Positions 7,372-15,640 of a stretch of 37,476 bases of DNA are shown here, in pieces. A model generated the notes under the pieces. The model saw only the letters and a list, made by a program, of their open reading frames with translations, was not told where the DNA came from and did not search any database. Position numbers and translations under genes: made by a program. This DNA comes from Candidatus Poribacteria bacterium (GTDB taxonomy: Bacteria; Poribacteria; WGA-4E; WGA-3G). Location: NCBI GenBank assembly GCA_012270795.1, contig JAAXHO010000053.1, positions 1-37,476 on the forward strand. The letters run 5' to 3'. Every line of letters starts with the position of its first letter. The stretch's first letter is position 1.

Positions 7372-8394
7372 TTGAGACGTAATACGTTTTACTTTATCAT
7401 TCTTATTTTTGCATTGTTTATATCTTTCACAGATATTGCAAGGGCACGTCCCGATTGCCACGCGCCGATTGGTGTTATGGGTGAACATGGGCATAAAGCA
7501 GGTGAAATGATGCTTGCTTATCGGTTCATGGTAATGGGTATGCAAGGGTTGCAATCTGGGACAGATTCCGTAGAAACTGCGGATGTACTAAAAGATTTTA
7601 TGATGGCACCAACTGCTATGGACATGAGAATGCACATGTTCGGTGCCATGTTCGCCCCGCATGACAAGATCACGCTCATGGGGATGGTAAGTTATCAACA
7701 ACGCTATATGGAGATGGAGGGTGCACACCTGCACGCAACAGGACACCACGATCATCCCGTAGGCATGCACGAAATGTCAAGTGCTGGCATCGGTGATGTC
7801 AAACTGGACTCGCTTTTGACGTTCTGGAAAAGCCATAACGTCACGTTTCTCGGTAACGTTGGTGTATCGTTTCCTACAGGATCCATTACACAGCAGGCAG
7901 ACGACGGTAGCATTCTTCCTTATCCGATGCAACTGGGAAGTGGTTCATTTGAAGCACGTCCTGGCATAACGGTTTTCGGAACGCACGGCAATTGGTCTTA
8001 TGGTGGTCAGTTGCGCGGGACATTTCCGTTGAATACCAATGCCAGCGAATATCAGCACGGTAACACGCTCACTGCCACAACCTGGGGCGCGCGGCGTGTA
8101 AACAATTGGATCAGTCTCAGCGCGAGGTTACTATTTTCGCATAAGGGAAATATAACAGGAAATCACCCAGATTTGGATCTAAATAGGAGTCCAAGCCACC
8201 GTCCTGATTTTCAAGGTTTCAATAGACTTGATGTTGCGATTTCAAGTAATTTGATAGTCCCGGAAGGCGCACTAGTGGGGCAGCGTCTTGCTATTGAGTT
8301 CATGTTGCCTGTTTATCAGAACCTCACTAGAACGCAGCTTAAAAATACATGGAGACTCACACTCGGTTGGCAATACGCTTTCCGGCTGCTCTAA
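7372..8394 (+). CDS. His/Met-rich predicted outer-membrane beta-barrel protein
   Basis: The 340-residue protein uses a TTG start with AAGGAG six bases upstream. A signal peptide (NTFYFIILIFALFISFTDIARA) is followed by a mature region beginning RPDCHAPIGVMGEHGHKAGE. It is rich in His and Met (MAYRFMVMGMQG-like stretches, MDMRMHMFGAM, HLHATGHHDHPVGMHEM) and then shows alternating strands typical of a barrel (FLGNVGVSFPTGS, GNWSYGGQLRGTFPL, WRLTLGWQYAFRLL) ending in an aromatic/Leu C-terminus. I know this type as conserved putative transporters often near copper-handling genes. The metal role is inference. A truncated gene is unlikely, since both ends look intact. Confidence 0.7.
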   Translation: MRRNTFYFIILIFALFISFTDIARARPDCHAPIGVMGEHGHKAGEMMLAYRFMVMGMQGLQSGTDSVETADVLKDFMMAPTAMDMRMHMFGAMFAPHDKITLMGMVSYQQRYMEMEGAHLHATGHHDHPVGMHEMSSAGIGDVKLDSLLTFWKSHNVTFLGNVGVSFPTGSITQQADDGSILPYPMQLGSGSFEARPGITVFGTHGNWSYGGQLRGTFPLNTNASEYQHGNTLTATTWGARRVNNWISLSARLLFSHKGNITGNHPDLDLNRSPSHRPDFQGFNRLDVAISSNLIVPEGALVGQRLAIEFMLPVYQNLTRTQLKNTWRLTLGWQYAFRLL

Positions 8395-8396
8395 AA

Positions 8397-11018
8397 ATGA
8401 AAAAGCAATTGGAGCTGACACTCCGAAACCCTGGCGGGAAGACGATCATTATCGTACCACATCCTCGTGTGGATAGAATTCTTGATGTGCTAAAGTTTTT
8501 TCGTATTATTATTTTTCGTATTATTAAAAGGACTTTCTTTAGAGGAATACTATGGATTCTGCCCAGATTGCTTGCCAGAAATTTTCAACCGATGAACACT
8601 TATAAAAAAGGAACGTTGGGAACTCGGATGCAATTACCTGTTTATCTTCGAAAAACCCTGATGGGCATACTCCTCATCAGTGTCTTATTCCTTGCTTTCT
8701 GGATTCGGATTCAGGGTGTGGAGCGGATACCTGAGGGGCAGTTTACCGGGCATGACCCCTATGTCTTCTATTGGCAGGCACTCACTATTTCGGAGAAAGG
8801 ATACCTGCCTGCCCGCGATATGCATCGATGGCTTCCTCTTGGTAGAGATAATGGACAGGTGCTTCAGCTCTTTTCTTATGCCATTGCTTATGCCCATAAA
8901 GTGGTTGGTTGGATTTCTCCAAACCTCACACTTTATCACATTCAACTCTATGCCTCTCCTATCTGTTTTACGTTCGGACTTGGTGTGTTAATGTTTTTTC
9001 TTATGCAGGCCTATGGTGTGTTCTTCGCCGCCACTGTCGGTATACTCCTTGCGACGCTGCCCGGAAGTATTGACCGGAGTGCAGCAGGGTTTGGTGATAG
9101 GGATGCGTGGTGTTGGATGATGGCAGTAGTGGCCGTTACCAGTTACCTATGGAAAGAACAGATGCCCTATGGATGGCGTAGATGGCTCGGAACTGTCCTC
9201 TGCGGCTTTACCGTTTTTTTGGGTGGATTGAGTTGGGAAGGTTTTGGCGTTTTCGTATTAATCATTATTGTTGTAGAATTTTGGAAATTCTGTACGACAG
9301 ATACGGAGACACGTCTTAAAGAATATTTTCTCTGGGTGCTCATGTTCGTTCCCGGGCTTTTACTTTTGAGTCCTGCTTATCGGAGCGGTTATGGTTTTTC
9401 GACGCACGTTGCTGCTCTCATGCTTGCCCCGTCGTTGGTGTTGCTTGTATTGCGCGGGGTAAGATGCTTGCTGCTGACTTACTTTGAGAACCTCCGCCAA
9501 CATGCACGTGAACTTGCTTTAGGATTATCCCTATTTGCTGTTGCTGCTGGTCTCTGTTACTTTTTCTTTCAGAAACACACTTATGAAATGACTGCCTTTG
9601 CATTTCGCAAAAGTCGACTGATGCAAAGTATTGGGGAGTTAGATAGCCCGGATTATCTGTATTGGAAGGTATACTATGGGACAGTCTTTGCTTTGGGTAG
9701 TCTCGGATTGATATTCTGTAGCCGCCGCCTTGGGACACCTACAAGATTTTCCGTTGAAATTCCTCTCATTTTTTTCTTCCTAACCACCTTCCTTCGAGAA
9801 ATTATGAATAACTGGATAGGTGATGTTTGGTGCGATAGGCTCTTTTTCGCTTCACTTGGATTGACATGTTTGGCTTTAGGCCTTGTCTGTCTACGGCACA
9901 CTGCGGAAAAATCAGATAAAAATGAGTTAGTGGTGTTTGCTGCAATTGCATGGTTTTTGTTATGGATTAGTTTAGCTCGGAGTGGAAAACGCCATGACTT
10001 TTTCATAGGCATACCACTTGCTTACGGCACAGCATGGCTTTTATGGGAGTTTACAGCCCCGTTAGTCCAGAAGCTTGTCCAGAAAATCCCCGGTGCCTTC
10101 CTGAGAGTCTGGAATCAATGGGTAGCTGCGAGTGTTGTCCTCATTGCGTTGATAGGTATTCTATTTTGGTCACCCCTTGGCGGACATGCGAGATTTTCAG
10201 TAGCAGCCGCTTCTAAATTACGAGGCCCTGTCCCTGGTGAAGGGGGTTTGAAAGATGCGTATCAGTGGCTCAAAGAAAATACACAAGATGCTGTTGTCAG
10301 CACTATTTGGGATTATGGTATCCAATTAAACATCTTTGGTGGTGTAAAAAATGTGATTGATACCGACCATTATTTACCACATTGGATATATCTTTACTGC
10401 CGACATGTAGTCTGTGCGCAAACTGAACAGGAAGCACTTTCTTTTCTGAAAACGCACGGTGCCACGCACCTATTCCTTACAAGATGGGATACCACATCTC
10501 GTGCTGGAACTCTGTCGTTTATCGGTAGTAACGAAAATGATGATAGAATGTTTAGATTCCATCAACTCAGTCAAGAGGTGGAAAACACTACAGAAACATC
10601 TACGCGATTGATATCACAAGAAACTCCTTTAGATTATATTGATGTTGCAGTTTCAACACCTAATAAGCGCACAGTGACAGCACAGTTTAAAGATGGCACA
10701 GACATATCCCGAGACTTCATATTGATGGAAGACACATCAACCCAAAAAGCAATTGATTTAGAAAATGGGGGGATCCTTCTCTCTTTTGATGCAGACAGAC
10801 AAATTGAAAAAGCTGAATATATTTCACCTATTGGTTGGAATAGTCTCGCTATTCAGTTGTATTTCCGCGGCGGGCATAATGAGGCTTTTATCCCTGTTTA
10901 TCCAGAAGATGCTGACAGTTCTGTCCCGGTCAAAATCTGGGAAATCCACTATCCATCTGACATCAAAACAGATGAGAAATATCTTGCAACCGAACCGGAG
11001 AAACCAGATAAAAAATGA
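8397..11018 (+). CDS. STT3/PglB/AglB-like oligosaccharyltransferase
   Basis: This protein of about 873 residues has a polytopic N-terminal half and a soluble C-terminal domain. Hallmarks of the STT3 catalytic subunit appear in order. They are an acidic luminal motif (FTGHDPYVFYW), a second acidic loop DRDAW (9095-9109) within AGFGDRDAWCW, SIGE (9627-9638) matching the SVSE/TIXE motif, and IWDYG (10308-10319) matching WWDYG with the first Trp replaced by Ile. STT3 enzymes transfer lipid-linked glycans to Asn in acceptor sequons outside the membrane. I use the ATG at 8397, two bases after the upstream stop; starts at 8349 or 8592 are also in frame, and no strong Shine-Dalgarno decides. Glycosyltransferase-like genes follow downstream. 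The family call is firm, but activity is inferred. Confidence 0.82.
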   Translation: MKKQLELTLRNPGGKTIIIVPHPRVDRILDVLKFFRIIIFRIIKRTFFRGILWILPRLLARNFQPMNTYKKGTLGTRMQLPVYLRKTLMGILLISVLFLAFWIRIQGVERIPEGQFTGHDPYVFYWQALTISEKGYLPARDMHRWLPLGRDNGQVLQLFSYAIAYAHKVVGWISPNLTLYHIQLYASPICFTFGLGVLMFFLMQAYGVFFAATVGILLATLPGSIDRSAAGFGDRDAWCWMMAVVAVTSYLWKEQMPYGWRRWLGTVLCGFTVFLGGLSWEGFGVFVLIIIVVEFWKFCTTDTETRLKEYFLWVLMFVPGLLLLSPAYRSGYGFSTHVAALMLAPSLVLLVLRGVRCLLLTYFENLRQHARELALGLSLFAVAAGLCYFFFQKHTYEMTAFAFRKSRLMQSIGELDSPDYLYWKVYYGTVFALGSLGLIFCSRRLGTPTRFSVEIPLIFFFLTTFLREIMNNWIGDVWCDRLFFASLGLTCLALGLVCLRHTAEKSDKNELVVFAAIAWFLLWISLARSGKRHDFFIGIPLAYGTAWLLWEFTAPLVQKLVQKIPGAFLRVWNQWVAASVVLIALIGILFWSPLGGHARFSVAAASKLRGPVPGEGGLKDAYQWLKENTQDAVVSTIWDYGIQLNIFGGVKNVIDTDHYLPHWIYLYCRHVVCAQTEQEALSFLKTHGATHLFLTRWDTTSRAGTLSFIGSNENDDRMFRFHQLSQEVENTTETSTRLISQETPLDYIDVAVSTPNKRTVTAQFKDGTDISRDFILMEDTSTQKAIDLENGGILLSFDADRQIEKAEYISPIGWNSLAIQLYFRGGHNEAFIPVYPEDADSSVPVKIWEIHYPSDIKTDEKYLATEPEKPDKK
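8497..8526 (+). repeat. Perfect 15-bp tandem duplication inside the STT3-like gene
   Basis: Two exact 15-base copies (8497-8511 and 8512-8526) encode a doubled FRII-type segment near the N-terminus. The length is a multiple of three, so the frame is kept. It is AT-rich and may reflect slippage. Confidence 0.85.
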
Positions 11019-11055
11019 ACTTCTCCACCTACCAAAATAAACAAACAGCAACATT

Positions 11056-11541
11056 ATGTCCGTAAAAACTCTTATCATCGGAATTAGCATCATGGGGATT
11101 ATCACTATCATCGGGTGGAATTTATATGAGGATAACAATCAGAATAATCAATCACCGGTAGAGAAAAATAGAGTCATCAATCCGCAACAGAAAGCAAAAC
11201 CATCTCAAAACAAAAATATGGAAGGTAAAACTGATAGCACCCCAGGAACCCCTGAGGCGTTTTATCAGATTATCATTGACAATAACCTTTTTCGTCCATT
11301 GGGGTGGCAACCAGAGGTACCGCAACCGAAATATATGTTGATCGGTACTGTGATCGCAAAAAATACCGCACAACACACAGAAGCATTTATTGTCGAACGG
11401 CAATCAAGACAGCTACATATCGTCCGGGTAAACGATTGGATCGGTGAACAGATGGTAAAAGGGATAGAAGCAAAAAAGGTGATTTTACAAGAGGGTGATC
11501 AAGAGATCATCCTTCAGATAGAACACTCTCCGTTCTTCTAA
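11056..11541 (+). CDS. GspC-like one-pass protein
   Basis: This 161-residue protein has an N-terminal membrane helix (TLIIGISIMGIITIIGWNLY), a Gln/Asn/Lys-rich linker, and a C-terminal domain resembling the homology region of type II secretion GspC or PilP-like proteins: IIIDNNLFRPLGW, then YMLIGTVIA, AFIVERQSRQLHIVRVNDWIGEQMV and a final KVILQEGDQEIILQI. GspC connects inner-membrane secretion components to the secretin. No other type II secretion gene is present, so it may be a stand-alone relative serving the glycosylation locus. It lies 37 bases after the STT3-like gene and 44 before the GT-C gene. No strong Shine-Dalgarno is visible. The fold assignment is by pattern only. Confidence 0.5.
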   Translation: MSVKTLIIGISIMGIITIIGWNLYEDNNQNNQSPVEKNRVINPQQKAKPSQNKNMEGKTDSTPGTPEAFYQIIIDNNLFRPLGWQPEVPQPKYMLIGTVIAKNTAQHTEAFIVERQSRQLHIVRVNDWIGEQMVKGIEAKKVILQEGDQEIILQIEHSPFF

Positions 11542-11585
11542 ATCTCATACTGAAAATAGATTGTTTCCGTAGAGGTAATTGCTAT

Positions 11586-13548
11586 ATGAAGTCAATCCCC
11601 ATTCAGGTGTACCGCACAATAGGTTATCTACTCGGTGGACTCTGTTTTCTGCTGATCGGGTATTGGGTTAAAAATAATCTTTTTATTTTTGATGACAAAC
11701 TGATCATTTCACAACAACAATCTGAGCACTTGTTAATCCCTTTACCGATTTGGTGTGTGAATGTCGTTGCGGGGGTGCTTCTACTCTATACACTTCTTTT
11801 AATACTCCCGAATTTTACAGTGTTGCAACAGCGGCGATTTCAATATACTGTTTTCTGTATTTTGCTTTTTATCTGTGTCCTCCCACTTTACACACACTTG
11901 CACACCGCGCGATTCAATGATGTTCGAGGACGTTCCGATGTATACAGCCTGATTATTTTCCGATGTATACAGCCTGATTATTTATAGTGTTGGGATGGCT
12001 TTGTGTTTGCGCGGATTACTCAGCAGTCCCCCCGCATTCATCCACACAATCGGTTCGCGGATTTTCCAATGGATACACAACATTTCCACGCGGACTTTTC
12101 TCTTATGTACCGCTGCTGGCACCTTGATAATATGCTGTGTCATCTCACACACGCTCTTTGATGGTGCCCCCGGTACTTATGACGGCTGCATGTACATGTT
12201 TCAAGCACGTTTGTTCTCACACGGCATGCTTTCCGCACAAACACCACCCGAACCACAGTTTTTCCAATACCCACTTATTATTCTATCTGATAAATGGTAT
12301 ACACAGTTTCCACCCGGGTTCCCCGGAATCCTCACATTAGGCGTGCTACTGCGGATACCTTGGCTCGTGAATCCACTCCTCGGTGCACTCACAATTGCCG
12401 GAATTTATCTGATTGCTAATGAACTTTATGGGAGAAATACCGCAAAACTTTCTGCACTATTGGCTTGCGCAAGTAGTTTTTTTCTCTTCATGTCCTCAGA
12501 GTTCCTGGCACACACTTCAACCCTCTTTTTTATAACAACAGCGTTTCTGAGTTTCGTGTGGATGGTTAAGAAGAACCGTCCGCTTTTGTCAGCAATGGTC
12601 TGCGGTACAGCTTTAGGGATTGCACTGCTATGCCGTCCTTATACAACAGTCTGGTTCTGTGTCTGTCTCGGAATCGCAGCAATTGTGATGCGGAAACAGT
12701 TATCAATTCAACACATCCTTATCGGTGCAGTTCCTCTTATCGCCGCTGCATTAGCATTCCTTGCATATAACGCCGCAACAACGGGGGACCCACTCCTTTT
12801 CGGTTATATTGCTGCACACGGTAAAAAGCATCTTCCAGGTTTCCACCAAGACCCATGGATGGAACAACCCCATACAATTATACAAGGTGTCAAATACCTA
12901 ATCGGCAACCTGAATGGACTTAACAATTATCTATTTGAGTGGCCAGTCCCATCGCTTTTTTTTGTTGTCCTATATCTTACATTCGGGAAAAAAGAGACGT
13001 GGGACTGGACGCTTGTCGGGTGGATGAGCTCTTTGTTCGTAGGGCACGTTTTCTATTTTTTCAGCGAGTTTCACCTGGGGCCCAGGTTTGTGTATGAAAC
13101 GTTACCCGCAGCCATTCTATTGACAAGTAAAGGGATTGCCACCAGTACACAACTTTTGGCAGCTTGGCAAAAAACACCTTCTTATGCACATGCACGAAGT
13201 GCAATCTGTTTTATACTTAGCGGACTTTTTCTGTTTGCGATGCTTCTCAATATTCCTGCAACCGCAAAATCATACCAAAGCCGACATTATGGGAAAGACG
13301 TGACAATTCACAAATACCTTGAAGAAAACAGTGTAGAAAAAGCTCTCGTTTTTGTGAAAGACGAGCCGACCTTTCGGGTACATTACCCCTTTAACGCACC
13401 TTTTGCCAAACCCCATATCTATGCCAAAGATAGAGAGAAACAGAACATAAAACTCGCGAAAAAGTTCCCTGAATACCGATATTTCATTGCTGATGAAGGA
13501 AACGTTAAAGAAGTTTCTATTGACGAACTCCAACAAGATGAAAAGTAA
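11586..13548 (+). pseudogene. GT-C (ArnT/PMT-like) glycosyltransferase, frameshifted by a 25-bp duplication
   Basis: Two reading frames, 11586-11987 (133 codons) and 11995-13548 (517 codons), together encode one polytopic protein. They are separated by an exact 25-base tandem duplication (11933-11982). Removing one copy restores a single frame of about 645 residues through VYSLIIYSVGMALCLRGLL. The protein shows GT-C features: many membrane helices, a first-loop acidic segment (FDGAPGTYDGCMYMFQARLF), QFPPGFPGILTLGVLL, and a soluble C-terminal tail. GT-C enzymes use polyprenyl-phosphate sugars. The gene lies in the STT3 locus. It may be a pseudogene, a phase-variable ON/OFF state, a split gene, or an assembly error. 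The ATG at 11995 alone would give a protein lacking the first helices. Confidence 0.8.
11933..11982 (+). repeat. Exact 25-bp tandem duplication causing a frameshift
   Basis: Copies at 11933-11957 and 11958-11982 are identical. Since 25 is not a multiple of three, the second copy shifts frame and brings a TAG at 11985-11987. With one copy the surrounding gene reads through. Confidence 0.95.
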
Positions 13549-13574
13549 GAAAACAAGAGGAATAGGAAAATCTT

Positions 13575-13741
13575 ATGAAAAATAAAAACAGAGATGTCTT
13601 TATTGTCAGGCCGTGCCTCAACGAAGAAGAAACACTCGGCACTTGCATTGAGAAGGCACTACCTTAGACGCATTAGGCATTCAAGGAGAAATGGTTATTG
13701 CCGATAACGGCTTAACAGATAACTCTGTCCACAAAGTATAA
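13575..13741 (+). pseudogene. Truncated, frameshifted GT2 glycosyltransferase remnant
   Basis: The frame from the ATG at 13575 reads DVFIVRPCLNEEETLGTC, the classic start of a family 2 (GT-A) glycosyltransferase of the polyprenyl-phosphate glucose/mannose transferase type. It hits TAG at 13665. The frame one base back continues as LDALGIQGEMVIADNGLTDN with the nucleotide-binding (A/D)DN(G/S) motif, then stops at 13739. Only about 55 of roughly 300 residues remain. Such enzymes make the lipid-linked sugars used by GT-C transferases, so the context with the STT3-like and GT-C genes fits. It appears to be a dead fragment. Confidence 0.75.
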
Positions 13742-14028
13742 ATTTTCCCACCAGCGTAAAATTAACCTCGCCAAAAATCCCTCCAAATTTGAACTATCAA
13801 TTCACTCTTTTCTCTCCAATATCTGAAAAAATTGTAATATTTATTGAAAAAAACTTGACACTTTTATCAAAATATGTAAAATTATAGAGGAATATGACAA
13901 ATTTGGTTGCGAATTTGAACGAACATTCATAATAAATTTGGGCAGCAGAGAAATCAATCTGATATAATAACAAGTAATAGATAGTTTTCTCATTTTTTGT
14001 TGCTGGAGGCTTAAATAGATTAGAGCAA
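13742..14028. other. Intergenic leader upstream of nuoA
   Basis: This AT-rich stretch is gene-free as far as I can see. It holds the promoter at 13855-13882 and a further TATAAT at 13962-13967 with a poor -35 (TTGGGC, 19-base spacer). GGAGG at 14005-14009 is about 20 bases before the nuoA ATG, too far for an ideal Shine-Dalgarno. Confidence 0.5.
13855..13882 (+). promoter_or_regulatory. Probable promoter of the nuo locus
   Basis: TTGACA at 13855-13860 is followed after 16 bases by TAAAAT at 13877-13882, about 150 bases before nuoA. It is the best promoter-like sequence upstream of the complex I genes. Confidence 0.55.
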
Positions 14029-14394
14029 ATGATAGATTATCTTCCGATACTGTTCTTAGGTTTGTTTGCTGTGTTATTTGCGGCAATCAACCTTTCACTT
14101 ACCCATCTTCTTGGTCCCAAAAAACCTACACGTGTTAAACTTTCTGTCTACGAATCTGGTGTGCAACCGGTCGGAGATGCCCGACAAAGATTCTCTATCC
14201 GGTTCGACCTCATTGCGATGCTTTTTATCATTTTTGATATTGAGGTGGTTTTTCTGTATCCGTGGGCTGTCGTTTTTAGGGATATGTCAGAAACAAACGG
14301 TTTGTTTATTTTAATTGAGATGCTTGTATTTATCGGAATTCTCTTGCTTGGCTACATATATGCTTGGAGAAAAGGAGGCTTAACATGGGATTAG
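14029..14394 (+). CDS. nuoA: NADH-quinone oxidoreductase subunit A
   Basis: NuoA is a small membrane subunit of complex I near the junction of the peripheral and membrane arms. The 121-residue protein has three hydrophobic helices and the family signature: YESGVQP in the first loop, then [20 protein letters not shown] with the conserved acidic residue in the second helix, and LYPWAV. The length is standard. The 3' end overlaps the nuoB start by ten bases. It opens the nuo locus after a 287-base leader. Confidence 0.96.
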   Translation: MIDYLPILFLGLFAVLFAAINLSLTHLLGPKKPTRVKLSVYESGVQPVGDARQRFSIRFDLIAMLFIIFDIEVVFLYPWAVVFRDMSETNGLFILIEMLVFIGILLLGYIYAWRKGGLTWD

Positions 14395-14888
14395 ACTTTG
14401 GACATCGCGCTGAACCTACAGATGGCAATATATTAACAACGACAATTGACAAAGTTGTGAACTGGGGACGCAGAAATTCGCTATGGCCGATGCCTTTTGG
14501 TACTGCCTGCTGTGCGATAGAGATGATGGCAACCTTGGCATCTAAATATGACCTTTCGCGTTTCGGTTCTGAAGCGATACGTTTTTCTCCGCGGCAATCC
14601 GACCTTTTGATTGTTTCTGGTCGTATCTCAATCAAAATGATGCCGGTGTTGAAGCGAATCTATGACCAGATGCCTGACCCAAAGTGGGTTATTTCAATGG
14701 GAGCATGTGCGTCTTGTGGTGGTGTTTTTGATACATATACCTTAATACAAGGTGTTGATCAGTTCCTTCCTGTTGATGTCTACATTCCTGGTTGCCCACC
14801 ACGCCCTGAAGATTTAATTGATGCGGTGATGCAGGTGCAACGGCAAATTGACAAAGGTGCACTCCCCAAAGGTTCTGAGGTCGCATAA
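14385..14888 (+). CDS. nuoB: NADH-quinone oxidoreductase subunit B
   Basis: NuoB carries the N2 [4Fe-4S] cluster, the last redox centre before quinone. The 167-residue protein retains the ligands: adjacent Cys42-Cys43 in [11 protein letters not shown], Cys108 in MGACASCGG and Cys137 in [12 protein letters not shown]. The ATG at 14385 is chosen because AAAGGAGG lies just upstream, inside the end of nuoA; an in-frame ATG at 14364 lacks this. The gene overlaps nuoA by ten bases and is followed by nuoC one base after its stop, so the three are translationally coupled. Confidence 0.97.
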   Translation: MGLDFGHRAEPTDGNILTTTIDKVVNWGRRNSLWPMPFGTACCAIEMMATLASKYDLSRFGSEAIRFSPRQSDLLIVSGRISIKMMPVLKRIYDQMPDPKWVISMGACASCGGVFDTYTLIQGVDQFLPVDVYIPGCPPRPEDLIDAVMQVQRQIDKGALPKGSEVA

Positions 14889-14889
14889 A

Positions 14890-15435
14890 ATGAATGAAGA
14901 AAAGGAGTTAACTGAAGAGACACAACCGTTGGTGCTTAAGAGACTACGGGAAAAGTTTCCTGATGCACTATTAGCGGATGCAGAAGTCAGTAACGGTATA
15001 TCCATTGTTGTAAATAAAGAAAATAGTTACGCCTTTTTAGAATATTTGAAAACAGAACTGGCGTATACACTTCTTGTTGATATAACAGCAGTTGACAACT
15101 CTAATTTAGAATCAGAATTGTTGCAATATGACTACGCAAGATTCATGGTTGTCTATCAACTATACACTTTTGAAGGTGAAACGCAACGTATTCGTGTTAA
15201 AGTACCTGTGCATGAAAAGGACTTGAAAGTTCCATCTGTGACATCGTTATGGAAAGGTGCGAATTGGTTGGAACGTGAAACCTATGACATGTTCGGAATA
15301 GACTTTGAAGGACACCCCGACCTGTGTCGCATTTTAATGCCAGATGATTTTGAAGGACATCCGCTCCGTAAGGATTATCCGCTTCGGGGTCGTGGTGAAC
15401 GCGAAAGATTCAATTTTGATAAGCAGAATGCCTAA
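14890..15435 (+). CDS. nuoC: NADH-quinone oxidoreductase subunit C
   Basis: This is the 30-kDa-type peripheral-arm subunit that supports NuoD and the quinone site. In a 181-residue protein, the signature [20 protein letters not shown] followed by [19 protein letters not shown] is unmistakable. The ATG at 14890 follows the nuoB stop after one base. A longer in-frame start at 14848 would overlap nuoB, giving a weakly plausible N-terminus. NuoC and NuoD are separate here, unlike the fused NuoCD of E. coli. A short membrane ORF lies before nuoD. Confidence 0.95.
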   Translation: MNEEKELTEETQPLVLKRLREKFPDALLADAEVSNGISIVVNKENSYAFLEYLKTELAYTLLVDITAVDNSNLESELLQYDYARFMVVYQLYTFEGETQRIRVKVPVHEKDLKVPSVTSLWKGANWLERETYDMFGIDFEGHPDLCRILMPDDFEGHPLRKDYPLRGRGERERFNFDKQNA

Positions 15436-15469
15436 TTTGTAAATAATTAAATATATTGAGATTAGGACT

Positions 15470-15613
15470 ATGAATGTAATTTTTTTGACGTTTTTCATTT
15501 GTGTTTGGGTAGGTCTTGTATGTTTGATATTGGGACTTGTTCAGAATAGATTTCAACAATCAAACAAAAAATATCAACGACTTAAACAACGATACAATGA
15601 CGTAAAAGAATAA
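15470..15613 (+). CDS. 47-residue single-pass membrane microprotein between nuoC and nuoD
   Basis: The ATG at 15470 opens a 47-codon frame. Residues of about 2-22 (NVIFLTFFICVWVGLVCLI) form one membrane helix, followed by a charged, Gln/Lys/Arg-rich helical tail (QNRFQQSNKKYQRLKQRYND). A weak TAGGA lies upstream. It fills the nuoC-nuoD gap on the same strand, with nuoD starting 27 bases later. The helix-then-basic-tail pattern is typical of real membrane microproteins, and a complex I accessory role is possible but unproven. No family is recognised. Confidence 0.5.
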   Translation: MNVIFLTFFICVWVGLVCLILGLVQNRFQQSNKKYQRLKQRYNDVKE

Positions 15614-15640
15614 GTCACCTTTTATAAAAAGGAGTTTAAT

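Noticed and set aside
11995-13548. The 517-codon frame as a separate intact gene
   Set aside because: No ribosome site precedes the ATG, and removing one copy of the 25-bp duplication fuses it perfectly to the upstream frame.
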